Source: a virus
IMG/VR virus record: IMGVR_UViG_3300012096_000019
Location: 1-23,532 of that record
Reading direction: 5' to 3' (one strand)
Length of the DNA stretch: 23,532 bases
The notes under the pieces: model-generated
Seen by the model: the letters and a program-made list of their open reading frames with translations, nothing else
Told to the model about the DNA's origin: nothing
The model's database searches: none
In this document: positions 1-5,747 of the stretch, in pieces
Numbering within the stretch: the stretch's first letter is position 1
How the letters are laid out: the number at the start of each line of letters is the position of its first letter
Translations under genes and position numbers: made by a program

Positions 1-14
1 ACTTTATTTCTATT

Positions 15-269
15 TTACACTTCATTATAGAGATAATTAATTACTAAATACCATTCTTCAATATATATCACCATTCTTTTAATATGAGGAAGAGAATCAA
101 ATAAAGATAAATCAACTCTTTTCGGATCTACAATATATAAATGCAATTCATCTGGAGTTTTCGCCATTGATAGTGCAGAAATTATTGCAGACTCAAATAT
201 AGACTTTCCACTTCCTGTTGATCCTGCAATTAATATATGTGGTTTGAATCGCGCCAGACTTTGCTTCTT
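15..269 (-). pseudogene. FtsK/SpoIIIE-type ATPase fragment, broken at both ends
   Basis: Read leftwards in the frame closed by a TAA at 15-17, the DNA encodes PHILIAGSTGSGKS (Walker A codons at 201-224), followed by LHLYIVDPKRVDLSLFDSLPHI. This matches the FtsK/SpoIIIE order of Walker A, about 25 residues, then the DPK...ELS...PHL segment. The family uses this motor domain to pump DNA. The frame has a TAG at 270-272, no start codon before the Walker A, and stops about 80 residues in, long before Walker B, so it cannot be a working motor. It abuts, out of frame, the truncated VWA end of the next gene. It may be the remnant of a deletion, a sequencing frameshift, or an assembly join at a contig edge. 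I am confident of the family and not of the cause of the break. Confidence 0.72.
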
Positions 270-1158
270 CTAATCTTCCGCCGTTCATAGAACCAGAAGT
301 ATCTATTAGAAGAAAAGCATTTCCGACAAATACAACTTTAACCTTTGTTCCTACCAAACTTGTAGAAGTTTTCTTATTTACGATAGCGCTAGATTTAGAA
401 GAAAGTTTAAGAGCAAACTTATAACCCAAATCAAATATATATTGATCTTTCCATTCTGTTTCTAGGAAATGATCATAGTATTCATTCTCTTTCTCATTTC
501 TAGCAGCAGAATTGTAATAAACTTCCACGTCTTCATTCTTTAAATCAGGATTTCTATGAGAATTATATTTTTCTTCAACCGATTTTCTAAAGCCAGCGTG
601 AAATGCCGAAGTAAATTCATCTTCATCATAGATTCTAGGCAAACTTACTACTTTTTTAGAAAAAGCAGAGATGCCTTTAGAAATTCCTTGTTTATTGATA
701 GCTTCTTTTAATTTTCTACCTTCGTCCTTTGCAATTTCATTTGCTGAAACTGCTAATTTTACTAACATAAAAGCCGCAATTTCTCTATCTAAATCATAAC
801 CGTAAAATGAAACCGCGCCGGATCTTCTAAGAAATCCAACTTTGCAAAAGTAAGTTTCTCCAACTACTTTTGCTAATTTCTCAAACCAAATAGTTCTAGA
901 TTTTACAGAAACAGCGTTTGCACGTTTAATTGGATTTTCAACAATAGATTTGCCTAAATTGTTTCCAATTTCAATATAAGCAACTCTTTGTTCTTCTTTA
1001 GATAAAAAAGAAATATCTAATTTATATTTCTCTAATAATCCCTGAGCCATTTCACCAGCGGTAATTGCTTCATTTGCCATTTCTGCTGAATTAGTAGAAC
1101 CTTCAGCAATTGCTATTAGCTTTCTAATTTTGTCAATTATTTTTTCATCTGTTGACAT
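193..1158 (-). CDS. DUF2786/DUF7168-like protein with truncated C-terminal VWA start
   Basis: Residues 6-47 (KIRKLIAIAEGSTNSAEMANEA, then AQGLLEKYKL) match the DUF2786 helical domain common in phages. The part around TIWFEKLA, CKVGF, YGYDLDREIAA fits the DUF7168 domain that usually follows it. Near the C-terminus FLLIDTSGSMNGG carries a perfect VWA metal-site motif DxSGS (codons at 289-303), then RLEEAKSGA as expected for a VWA helix. Only about 18 more residues follow and they do not look like VWA, so the domain is cut after its first strand. The ATG has a good SD (AGGAAGGA). It is the last gene of the leftward operon and starts 1 base after the 34-aa gene upstream. The function of DUF2786 phage proteins is not known to me. 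Confidence 0.75.
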   Translation of the reverse strand: MSTDEKIIDKIRKLIAIAEGSTNSAEMANEAITAGEMAQGLLEKYKLDISFLSKEEQRVAYIEIGNNLGKSIVENPIKRANAVSVKSRTIWFEKLAKVVGETYFCKVGFLRRSGAVSFYGYDLDREIAAFMLVKLAVSANEIAKDEGRKLKEAINKQGISKGISAFSKKVVSLPRIYDEDEFTSAFHAGFRKSVEEKYNSHRNPDLKNEDVEVYYNSAARNEKENEYYDHFLETEWKDQYIFDLGYKFALKLSSKSSAIVNKKTSTSLVGTKVKVVFVGNAFLLIDTSGSMNGGRLEEAKSGAIQTTYINCRINRKWKVYI

Positions 1159-1159
1159 T

Positions 1160-1264
1160 TTATTTCCTTCCTACTCTATTTTTTATCTCTGTTAAAATTA
1201 TCGAAATATAAACAAGAAATCCAAATAGAGCTGAAATTAGAACTAATTGTTGGGTATAATTCAT
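1160..1264 (-). CDS. 34-aa single-pass membrane miniprotein
   Basis: The protein begins MNYTQQLVLISALFGFLVYI and ends TEIKNRVGRK: a short polar N-terminus, one hydrophobic helix (about residues 7-25) and a basic tail, which predicts an N-out/C-in membrane peptide. A GAAAGGA SD lies about 9 bases before the ATG. The TAA is one base from the ATG of the DUF2786 gene, whose own SD (AGGAAGGA) is encoded in its last codons, so the two are probably translationally coupled. No family recognised. Its size is below common gene-calling cut-offs, but the RBS, spacing and composition all support it. Confidence 0.6.
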   Translation of the reverse strand: MNYTQQLVLISALFGFLVYISIILTEIKNRVGRK

Positions 1265-1291
1265 TTCAATTTTCCTTTCATTTAAATTTAA

Positions 1292-1370
1292 AAATTTCAT
1301 TACTAACTACAATTCTATTTACTTGAAAAATAGTGTATGAAAGGCGAATTGTAGTTAGTTTATGAAATTT
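1292..1370 (-). terminator. Long intercistronic inverted repeat, terminator-like on the - strand
   Basis: The arms AAATTTCAT and ACTAACTACAATT at 1292-1314 are matched by AATTGTAGTTAGTT and ATGAAATTT at 1347-1370, with a 32-base loop. On the - strand the stem begins 3 bases after the stop of the 55-aa gene and is followed by TTTTTAAATTT, so it could act as an AT-rich intrinsic terminator or an mRNA processing and stability element inside the operon. The stem is unusually long and the loop too large for a textbook terminator. Confidence 0.55.
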
Positions 1371-1373
1371 CTG

Positions 1374-1541
1374 TTATTTATTGAAAAACCAGTCACGGTT
1401 TTGGATTTCCTCCAATAAATCTTGAAGCTGATCTGGTTCTGCACATTCTTTCATCAAACCAATTATGATCGTTCTAGCTTCTCTCCAATCATTGTGGTTT
1501 TGTGCCTCTATTAACTTTTCTTGTAATGTTTTTTCGCTCAT
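1374..1541 (-). CDS. Small hypothetical protein, 55 aa
   Basis: The protein starts MSEKTLQEKLIEAQNHNDWR and is mostly helical and acidic, with a DQLQDLLEEIQNRDWF C-terminus. I chose the ATG at 1541 and not the in-frame start 10 codons upstream because GGAGG sits 8 bases before it, and because the upstream start would overlap the previous gene. The gene follows the 61-aa gene by 2 bases and is followed by the long inverted repeat. No family recognised; it resembles many small phage proteins of early operons. Confidence 0.6.
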   Translation of the reverse strand: MSEKTLQEKLIEAQNHNDWREARTIIIGLMKECAEPDQLQDLLEEIQNRDWFFNK

Positions 1542-1543
1542 GT

Positions 1544-1729
1544 TTATTTTCCTCCAAAAGCTAAATTCCAACGTCTATAAACTCTATTCCTTGCATTGTC
1601 AATGATCTTGCAAACTCTAGCATCAAAGCGAGAATTGTCTTCGCCCCAAAATCTTTCTTCAATTAAAAGAAGTGAGGCAAAGGCTTCAGCATGTAACTGT
1701 TCAGCTTTTGAATGAAAATATTTAGGCAT
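1544..1729 (-). CDS. Small hypothetical protein, 61 aa
   Basis: Helical, basic protein starting MPKYFHSKAEQLHAEAFASL, with a conserved-looking middle ERFWGEDNSRFDARV. The ATG has a strong SD, AAGGAGA, 6 bases upstream and overlaps the end of the preceding gene by 8 bases, typical of a coupled operon. The GGAGG that serves the next gene is encoded in its last codons. No domain recognised. Confidence 0.6.
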   Translation of the reverse strand: MPKYFHSKAEQLHAEAFASLLLIEERFWGEDNSRFDARVCKIIDNARNRVYRRWNLAFGGK

Positions 1730-2225
1730 AAACTCTCCTTATTCTCGTAAACTCAAATATCATCCAATTTTCTGTGCATTTATGCAAACTCATTTCTATA
1801 TTATCTTGAAATTGGAATTTACAATCTTTGCAAATAGCAAAGGGATGGTATTCTACATTTTTTCTAGCAAGTAAACCTACCATTTCTAATTCTTCTGGAG
1901 TTTGATATTCAAAATTAGGATTAGTAAATAAAAATCCGCCGTTTTGATTATCACTTGCATGGAATAACTTTAGCGCAAATTGACGGGCTAATCTGCAACC
2001 TATTACTGAATTATCAAAATCGCCTAGATTATTTCCTAATCCATCGAATAGAACTATAATGTTTCCATTTTCAATAGCATTGAAATGAAAACGTCTGAGT
2101 TTATAGTTCTTTCCTCTATTTATTTGACGCTTAGAGAGTCTATTAAACCTCTCTTGAGGAGAAATCAATATTCTATCTCTTGCCATTTTTGGAGTTATTT
2201 TTACTAATTGGATTTTTATTGGCAT
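1722..2225 (-). CDS. Hypothetical protein with C-terminal CxxC...HxC zinc-like motif
   Basis: From the ATG at 2225 the protein is 167 aa and begins MPIKIQLVKITPKMARDRI. The N-terminal third is rich in Arg and Lys (RFNRLSKRQINRGKNYKLRR) and could bind nucleic acid. Near the C-terminus CKDCKFQFQDNIEMSLHKC gives C-x2-C-x11-H-x-C, a plausible single zinc site. The track-style longer start is a TTG at 2249; the ATG 8 codons inside has AGGAAG 9 bases upstream and is preferred. The start overlaps the stop of a 24-aa reading frame, suggesting coupling. No family recognised. Confidence 0.6.
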   Translation of the reverse strand: MPIKIQLVKITPKMARDRILISPQERFNRLSKRQINRGKNYKLRRFHFNAIENGNIIVLFDGLGNNLGDFDNSVIGCRLARQFALKLFHASDNQNGGFLFTNPNFEYQTPEELEMVGLLARKNVEYHPFAICKDCKFQFQDNIEMSLHKCTENWMIFEFTRIRRVYA

Positions 2226-2290
2226 GTTGTGTTTCTTCCTAGTTGCCAATATAGACGGAGAAAAAATATGATCATTATTGCTAGTGTCAT
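2216..2290 (-). CDS. 24-aa hydrophobic miniprotein or leader peptide
   Basis: ATG at 2290 with a GAAAGGA SD about 9 bases upstream encodes MTLAIMIIFFLRLYWQLGRN plus four residues: a hydrophobic stretch then a polar end. The TAA overlaps the first codons of the 167-aa gene, so ribosomes ending here would sit on that gene's start; it may be a coupling leader more than a functional protein. It parallels the 34-aa membrane peptide elsewhere in the operon. Too short for any homology statement. Confidence 0.4.
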   Translation of the reverse strand: MTLAIMIIFFLRLYWQLGRNTTCQ

Positions 2291-2324
2291 ATGTTTTTCC
2301 TTTCTGAACTTAAAGTGTAGGATT

Positions 2325-2397
2325 TAAGAATTTATTTTCACGTTTGAATATTTATGAAGGATATGAGAATTATTCAAACGTGATTTATAAATTCTTA
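2325..2397. repeat. Near-perfect 26-bp inverted repeat between operon genes
   Basis: TAAGAATTTA (2325-2334) and TCACGTTTGAATA (2338-2350) pair with TATTCAAACGTGA (2371-2383) and TAAATTCTTA (2388-2397), leaving a 20-base loop. The right arm contains the stop codon of the 38-aa gene. On the - strand it follows that gene, but no uridine run comes after it, so an mRNA processing or stability role is as likely as termination. Confidence 0.65.
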
Positions 2398-2511
2398 GGA
2401 CTTTGCGAGATTAGTTTCAACTAGTTCACCATTTTTATACTCAATAAGTCCCAATTCGAGGTCTAATTCCAGTTTTTCCACTTGTGCAATTGTTTCTGTT
2501 CGTGATGCCAT
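2395..2511 (-). CDS. 38-aa hypothetical protein
   Basis: The protein begins MASRTETIAQVEKLELDLEL and ends NGELVETNLAKS; it is acidic and helical. The ATG lies 2 bases after the stop of the 67-aa gene. A GAAAGGTATG element lies about 11 bases upstream, the same element that precedes the 67-aa gene, so both seem to use the same kind of RBS. The stop is inside the 2325-2397 inverted repeat. No family recognised; the tight spacing and RBS are the main support. Confidence 0.5.
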   Translation of the reverse strand: MASRTETIAQVEKLELDLELGLIEYKNGELVETNLAKS

Positions 2512-2513
2512 GT

Positions 2514-2717
2514 TTAAAACATACCTTTCTGCGAGCAATTTGTAGCATGTCTATACTGCTTATCTCGCGGCTGAAGTTTAGAGAATTTGCCATTTATTAC
2601 AAAAACTGGCCTACACTCTAAACACTTTTGTTTATCTTTGACAATTAGTCTTTTTATGTGAATATCTCGACTAACTACATTTGCGTTAACTTTTGGGCGA
2701 GCGCAAAAAACTAGCAT
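2514..2717 (-). CDS. Small basic protein with possible zinc-binding residues, 67 aa
   Basis: Basic protein starting MLVFCARPKVNANVVSRDIH. CLECRP in the middle and HATNC near the end give C-x2-C...H-x3-C, compatible with one zinc site, though no family is recognised. The ATG at 2717 has GAAAGGTATG about 11 bases upstream. On the - strand the gene comes just after the terminator-like repeat 2751-2807, so it depends either on read-through or on a promoter in the 2718-2828 gap that I could not identify. Confidence 0.5.
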   Translation of the reverse strand: MLVFCARPKVNANVVSRDIHIKRLIVKDKQKCLECRPVFVINGKFSKLQPRDKQYRHATNCSQKGMF

Positions 2718-2750
2718 TTTAGTCCATACCTTTCTATGTCTTGAAGTCTA

Positions 2751-2807
2751 AAAACTCAATACAAAGCATTCTAGCCGTAAAAATTTGACTAGAATGCTCT
2801 GAGTTTT
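2751..2807 (-). terminator. Hairpin with T-run after the 127-aa gene
   Basis: On the - strand AAAACTCA...GCATTCTAG pairs with CTAGAATGC...TGAGTTTT (arms 2789-2807 and 2751-2774, with a 7-base bulge), followed by TTTTTAGAC. The 9-bp inner stem is perfect. This fits an intrinsic terminator or attenuator after the first gene of the leftward operon. Confidence 0.6.
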
Positions 2808-2828
2808 GCTTTTAGCCAAAAAAGCTAG

Positions 2829-3212
2829 TTAAGCAGCGGCTTCGGTAGCTTCTTCCTCATCGCCTTCGTCTCCAGCAGTTTTAACTACTGTTAGAATCGA
2901 AGCCGAAAGAGTAAATTGATTGCCTTCGCCGTCCAGAATTCCGTAAGTTTCACCATCTTGCTCATAAGTGAGTCCTACTCCGCGAGCACGACCAAAAACT
3001 GACTTTCTTGAAGTTACTTGGTCTTTATTCTCGCCTTTGCCCATACGCTCAACTACCTCGACTTGGTCATCCTCTGGCAAAGGATAAAAAACTGAAACGA
3101 GAATACCCGAAATACCATTTCTCTCTTCTAATGAAGACGAAACAGTAGCTTTCGGCAACTCTGCTTTTTGTTTAATATCGGCTACTTTTTTGCTTGTAAT
3201 TTGAATAGGCAT
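2829..3212 (-). CDS. Hypothetical protein with acidic tail, 127 aa
   Basis: The protein starts MPIQITSKKVADIKQKAELP. The central part (about residues 30-110) has beta-rich character with FGRARGVGLTYEQDGETYG. The last 15 residues are almost all Asp, Glu, Ala or Gly (GDEGDEEEATEAAA), a tail seen in single-stranded-DNA-binding and other phage proteins; this is a resemblance only. An AAAGGAAG SD lies about 10 bases before the ATG. As the first gene after the long non-coding region, followed by a hairpin, it is probably the most strongly transcribed gene of the leftward unit. No family recognised. Confidence 0.65.
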   Translation of the reverse strand: MPIQITSKKVADIKQKAELPKATVSSSLEERNGISGILVSVFYPLPEDDQVEVVERMGKGENKDQVTSRKSVFGRARGVGLTYEQDGETYGILDGEGNQFTLSASILTVVKTAGDEGDEEEATEAAA

Positions 3213-3308
3213 TTATTGATTCTTCCTTTTCTCTCTTAAGAGGCAATGATTAGATATTGAAAGAAACCGTCTAATCGTATCGGCTATCTAGCTAGAAGTT
3301 TAGCTTAG

Positions 3309-3346
3309 TATTGCCTTTAAACCTATTTCCAGAATTAAAGGCAATA
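3309..3346. repeat. Perfect 12-bp inverted repeat in the leader of the leftward operon
   Basis: TATTGCCTTTAA (3309-3320) and TTAAAGGCAATA (3335-3346) pair perfectly around a 14-base loop. It lies about 100 bases upstream of the 127-aa gene and would be in its mRNA leader. No T-run follows on either strand, so it is more likely a leader structure or a protein-binding site than a terminator. Confidence 0.6.
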
Positions 3347-4171
3347 TAAACCATTGCTTATTTACTCTCTTTGCAGAGGCATGATTATTTGATGCGAGAC
3401 AATGAATGTGCTCGCCATTCGCGCTCTGACGGTTTGATTTTAACAAGCAATTTTAAATTGTTAATCTTGCTATTCAATTCGAGTTAGCTAGACTCAAACT
3501 AATATTAACTCTTGCAGCTTGCACTCTAGCGACAAGATAACGCCAGAATGCTAATTAGTTTCTCACGTGTTCACGGCTGAAACAAAACGGCTATCACGGA
3601 TTATTGATTAACTTTTCAAACATGATCGTGAGCCTAGCACTGGCGCACTCATAAAAATCTTTCTACTGAATTATACTGGAATGCCTAAAGACTTGCCAAC
3701 ATAGGCGAGAGATAATAGAAACTCGCAAAGCAATTACTTTGGCAATTACAAGGATTAAATCCCAAACCAGAAACATAAGAAAGAGCTAGCCAATTTGATG
3801 CAATAACTATTCCAAGTGTAGAGTAATGGCTGCGCTTGAGCTAAGTATAAGAGAACACGGCAATTGCCGCTCTGTATCTCTATTGACACGTATCTTTTTG
3901 CTACAAAAATCTATATGAATTCCAATAAGAATCTTGCCAATTTTGCATCTTATTGATTATAAAGCAGTAAAAATCCAACAATATAAATGTGTAATAATTG
4001 CATGGTTCTTTAAAATACACTAGTTCTTTTTGTTTCTCTTTGACACAATTGAAATATGTGTTATTTTGACACACATAGCTCTTTCATTAACTCTAGCTAA
4101 CTATTTGTCTAATTGTTATTTAGTTTTCAAATAACTAAAATACTTATTAATTTTATTACTTTAGATTAAAC

Positions 4172-4240
4172 AAGTTTATTATATTTAACTAAACATAAGA
4201 AGTTTACTTATTCTTTTTTAAGTTTAATCAATGTTTAGTT
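4172..4240. repeat. AAGTTTA direct repeats inside AACTAAACAT/ATGTTTAGTT inverted repeat
   Basis: AAGTTTA occurs at 4172-4178, 4200-4206 and 4220-4226. The last two lie between AACTAAACAT (4187-4196) and its complement ATGTTTAGTT (4231-4240). The surroundings are extremely AT-rich. Iterons beside an AT-rich stretch are typical of replication origins or initiator binding sites, but three short copies in such AT-rich DNA could arise by chance. Confidence 0.35.
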
Positions 4241-4331
4241 TAGTTATCTTTGTTTAATTGTCTCAAAGGGTAGGTTTTGTAGTTTTGTATTTTTGTATTT
4301 AGAGTTCTTCGCAAACATTTTTAATTTTTTT

Positions 4332-4550
4332 TTAATTTTCGGCTAAGTCAAGATAGTAAGAAGGTAATGAAGATTCATAACAAGATTGACAAATAGTATG
4401 ATGAGTTACTTTTGGAAAGAATTCAGGATTGGTTTGATCGAAATCATTAGAAAATAGAATTTTAGTGGAAGTTTGTTTAATCCGTGCAATTATTCCACAT
4501 GATTTTAATTCTAAACAATGTTCACAAATATCTATTAAGTCGTATATCAT
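4332..4550 (-). CDS. Small cysteine-rich, zinc-finger-like protein, 72 aa
   Basis: The protein starts MIYDLIDICEHCLELKSCG and later has HHTICQSCYES. Two C-x2-C knuckles about 44 residues apart, with extra Cys and His nearby, suggest a zinc-stabilised fold like small phage or regulatory zinc fingers. It stands alone on the - strand between two non-coding stretches, facing the leftward operon about 1.1 kb away. The RBS is weak (AAGAGAA), after an upstream A-run that reads as T12 at 4561-4572. No family recognised; it could be a regulator of the flanking control region, which is inference from position only. Confidence 0.55.
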   Translation of the reverse strand: MIYDLIDICEHCLELKSCGIIARIKQTSTKILFSNDFDQTNPEFFPKVTHHTICQSCYESSLPSYYLDLAEN

Positions 4551-4762
4551 ATAAGTTCTCTTTTTTTTTTTTGATTTTTTTTATTTTTATAAAAAATTCG
4601 AGCGAAGCGAGTAGTTATTTTTATTACTATAAGAAAGCTACCGGAGTTTTGCAACAAATGGCGGAGCTTTAAAATAATAATTTAGCTAGCCCAATTTCAA
4701 TTTCAATTATTATTTGCAATGCTTCGCACTATTGATAGGGTTATTATTAATATATACAAACA

Positions 4763-4775
4763 AGTCAAATTGACT
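4763..4775. promoter_or_regulatory. Candidate operator AGTCAAATTGACT
   Basis: An inverted repeat (AGTCA-AAT-TGACT) whose core GTCAAATTGAC recurs at 5003-5013, 239 bases away in the same intergenic region. Two copies of an 11-base palindrome flanking a divergent region are what a dimeric repressor would use. The TTGACT within it could also be a -35 box, so binding would block transcription. No factor is identified; the helix-turn-helix gene at 5748 is a candidate by proximity. Confidence 0.4.
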
Positions 4776-4929
4776 GTATGCTTTTAGTTTTGCAGATTAT
4801 TGAATTTTTAGAAAAATTATAAAAATTAGTTAGAATAGATAAAGTAGATAAAATAGAAAAGTGTAGCATAGTGAGAATTCATGAGAATTGAGTTATTATT
4901 TCTTCCCTTGTTTTCATTATACTAATTTA

Positions 4930-4965
4930 ATCTGAGCTTGTCAAGCTTTTTCTCAAGCCTCAGAT
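4930..4965. repeat. Inverted repeat ATCTGAG-CTTG / CAAG-CCTCAGAT
   Basis: ATCTGAGCTTG (4930-4940) pairs with CAAGCCTCAGAT (4954-4965) with one bulged base; the loop holds a T5 run. It sits upstream of the + strand operon and may be an mRNA leader structure or terminator-like element guarding it. Confidence 0.5.
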
Positions 4966-5002
4966 GTATCATTATGACACACAGAGATAATCTAGTGCTC
5001 AT

Positions 5003-5013
5003 GTCAAATTGAC
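5003..5013. promoter_or_regulatory. Second copy of the GTCAAATTGAC palindrome
   Basis: Same 11-base inverted repeat as at 4764-4774, again overlapping a TTGACT that could be a -35 box. It lies about 110 bases upstream of the first + strand gene. Confidence 0.4.
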
Positions 5014-5121
5014 TCGGTAGAAAAATACTACTCTGTGTTAGAATGTGCTCGTGCAAGAGTTTATCTTATAGCACGATTTAAAAATTCAGTCAACAGTTAA
5101 AATAAGGAAAAATTAAACTTT

Positions 5122-5289
5122 ATGACTTTTACAAACTTTCTACAAGTATTGGCTTTTAATATTTTATCTTCAATTATTCCTACTTGTGCATTTATAGGAA
5201 TAACCATTTATTTTTGTATTAAATATTTTGAAAAGCGAATTGGTCTTTTAATGAAAAAACTAAATGAAAGTAACTCTTCATTGCAATAA
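5122..5289 (+). CDS. 55-aa single-pass membrane protein
   Basis: The protein begins MTFTNFLQVLAFNILSSIIP and continues with a hydrophobic helix to about residue 35, then KYFEKRIGLLMKKLNESNSS: one membrane helix and a basic, probably cytoplasmic, coiled tail. AAGGA lies about 13 bases before the ATG, somewhat far. The last 26 bases overlap the next gene, so translation is coupled. It is the first gene of the rightward operon. No family recognised; size and layout also fit small phage membrane proteins of unknown role. Confidence 0.6.
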   Translation: MTFTNFLQVLAFNILSSIIPTCAFIGITIYFCIKYFEKRIGLLMKKLNESNSSLQ

Positions 5290-5563
5290 CTGCGATTTAA
5301 TTTTTATTAAAACTTGGGATTCTTCTAAACTATCTTGTAGTAAAACGCATATTTCTAGAAGTATAAAATGTTTAGCCTGTGCGGCAACTGCTACATTTAA
5401 ATACTTAAAATCTAGAAAGAACATTAAATTATTAAATTCAAAGTTTTTAGTTTTAGTGGAAAAGCCTAAAGTTAAAAAGAGATACTACGATTTAAAGTTT
5501 CCTTATAAATTAAGTGACAAATACCAAGCCAAACTTATTGAACAGATTAAAGGAAAAGGCTAA
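5264..5563 (+). CDS. Zinc-ribbon-like small protein, 99 aa
   Basis: The N-terminal half has HCNNCDLIF (C-x2-C, residues 7-10) and IKCLACAAT (C-x2-C, residues 36-39), with the 25-residue spacing of a zinc ribbon. The C-terminal half is very basic (EKPKVKKRYYDLKFPYKL). This suggests a nucleic-acid-binding or protein-bridging zinc ribbon. The ATG lies inside the previous gene, and the end overlaps the next gene by 50 bases. No specific family recognised. Confidence 0.6.
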   Translation: MKVTLHCNNCDLIFIKTWDSSKLSCSKTHISRSIKCLACAATATFKYLKSRKNIKLLNSKFLVLVEKPKVKKRYYDLKFPYKLSDKYQAKLIEQIKGKG

Positions 5564-5741
5564 ATCTGCAATAGCAGTATCGGGTCATATAGTACAAATT
5601 CCATCAGATTGCAAAGCTTTTGTCTGTCCTAACCATATTGGCCCAGGTGGAAAACCAATGAAGGTAGTTATTTCTTTTAATCCTAGAGAAAAAGAACGAG
5701 CTTGTGAGTGTGGGATTATTTATAAAAAAGTCAATGCTTAA
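5514..5741 (+). CDS. Small Cys/His protein, 75 aa, uncertain start
   Basis: The C-terminal part has CKAFVCPNHIGPGGKP and ACECG, so C, C-x2-H and C-x-C are arranged like a zinc-binding fold separated by a beta-hairpin (MKVVISFNPREKERA). The track-style start is a GTG at 5514 with no SD and a 50-base overlap with the previous gene. A TTG eight codons in is the main alternative, since no in-frame ATG precedes the conserved part. The frame is clearly coding in its second half; the true N-terminus is unresolved. Confidence 0.5.
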   Translation: MTNTKPNLLNRLKEKAKSAIAVSGHIVQIPSDCKAFVCPNHIGPGGKPMKVVISFNPREKERACECGIIYKKVNA

Positions 5742-5747
5742 ATACTT

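Larger units (their letters stand above)
3213..4331. other. 1.1-kb gene-free region rich in inverted repeats
   Basis: I found no reading frame with a credible start and RBS on either strand, no tRNA T-loop signature and no CRISPR pattern. The left 700 bases are less AT-rich and hold many short stems: GATTAGA...TCTAATC near 3250-3275, the 12-bp stem at 3309-3346, GCGAG...CTCGC near 3704-3726, CGGCAATTGCCG (a perfect 12-bp palindrome at 3858-3869). TTGACAC recurs near 3882, 4040 and 4066. The right part (4080-4330) becomes strongly AT-rich. It most likely carries the promoter for the leftward operon and perhaps a replication origin. Confidence 0.55.
4551..5121. other. Divergent control region without genes
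   Basis: No credible gene was found. The stretch begins with T12, T8 and T5 runs (4561-4588), holds an 11-bp inverted repeat AAATAATAATT (4672-4682)/AATTATTATTT (4705-4715), the hairpin at 4930-4965, two GTCAAATTGAC palindromes, and TCGTGC...GCACGA near 5050-5080. The + strand genes start at 5122. Candidate -35 boxes (TTGACT) overlap both palindromes, but no convincing -10 lies 16-18 bases away, so promoters are unresolved. Confidence 0.5.

Noticed and set aside
3392-3487. 31-codon + strand frame (MRDNECARHS...) with AGAGG upstream
   Set aside because: The SD spacing is 13 bases, the frame is short, has no coding-like composition and lies alone in the structured non-coding region.
3213-4331. 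Possible tRNA or tmRNA genes
   Set aside because: Looked for a T-loop GTTCGAATC-like signature and acceptor pairing on both strands; none found.
4600-4613. GAGCGAAGCGAG sequence resembling common short interspersed repeats
   Set aside because: Only one copy was noticed in the window and it is not a convincing stem, so it cannot be called a repeat.
4484-4672. 62-aa reading frame on the + strand, phenylalanine/serine-rich
   Set aside because: It overlaps the 72-aa zinc-like gene on the other strand and runs through the T-runs, giving strings of Phe and Ile. It has no RBS and its composition is that of homopolymer translation.
3213-5121. Possible CRISPR array
   Set aside because: Repeats are short, palindromic and irregularly spaced; no repeat-spacer periodicity.
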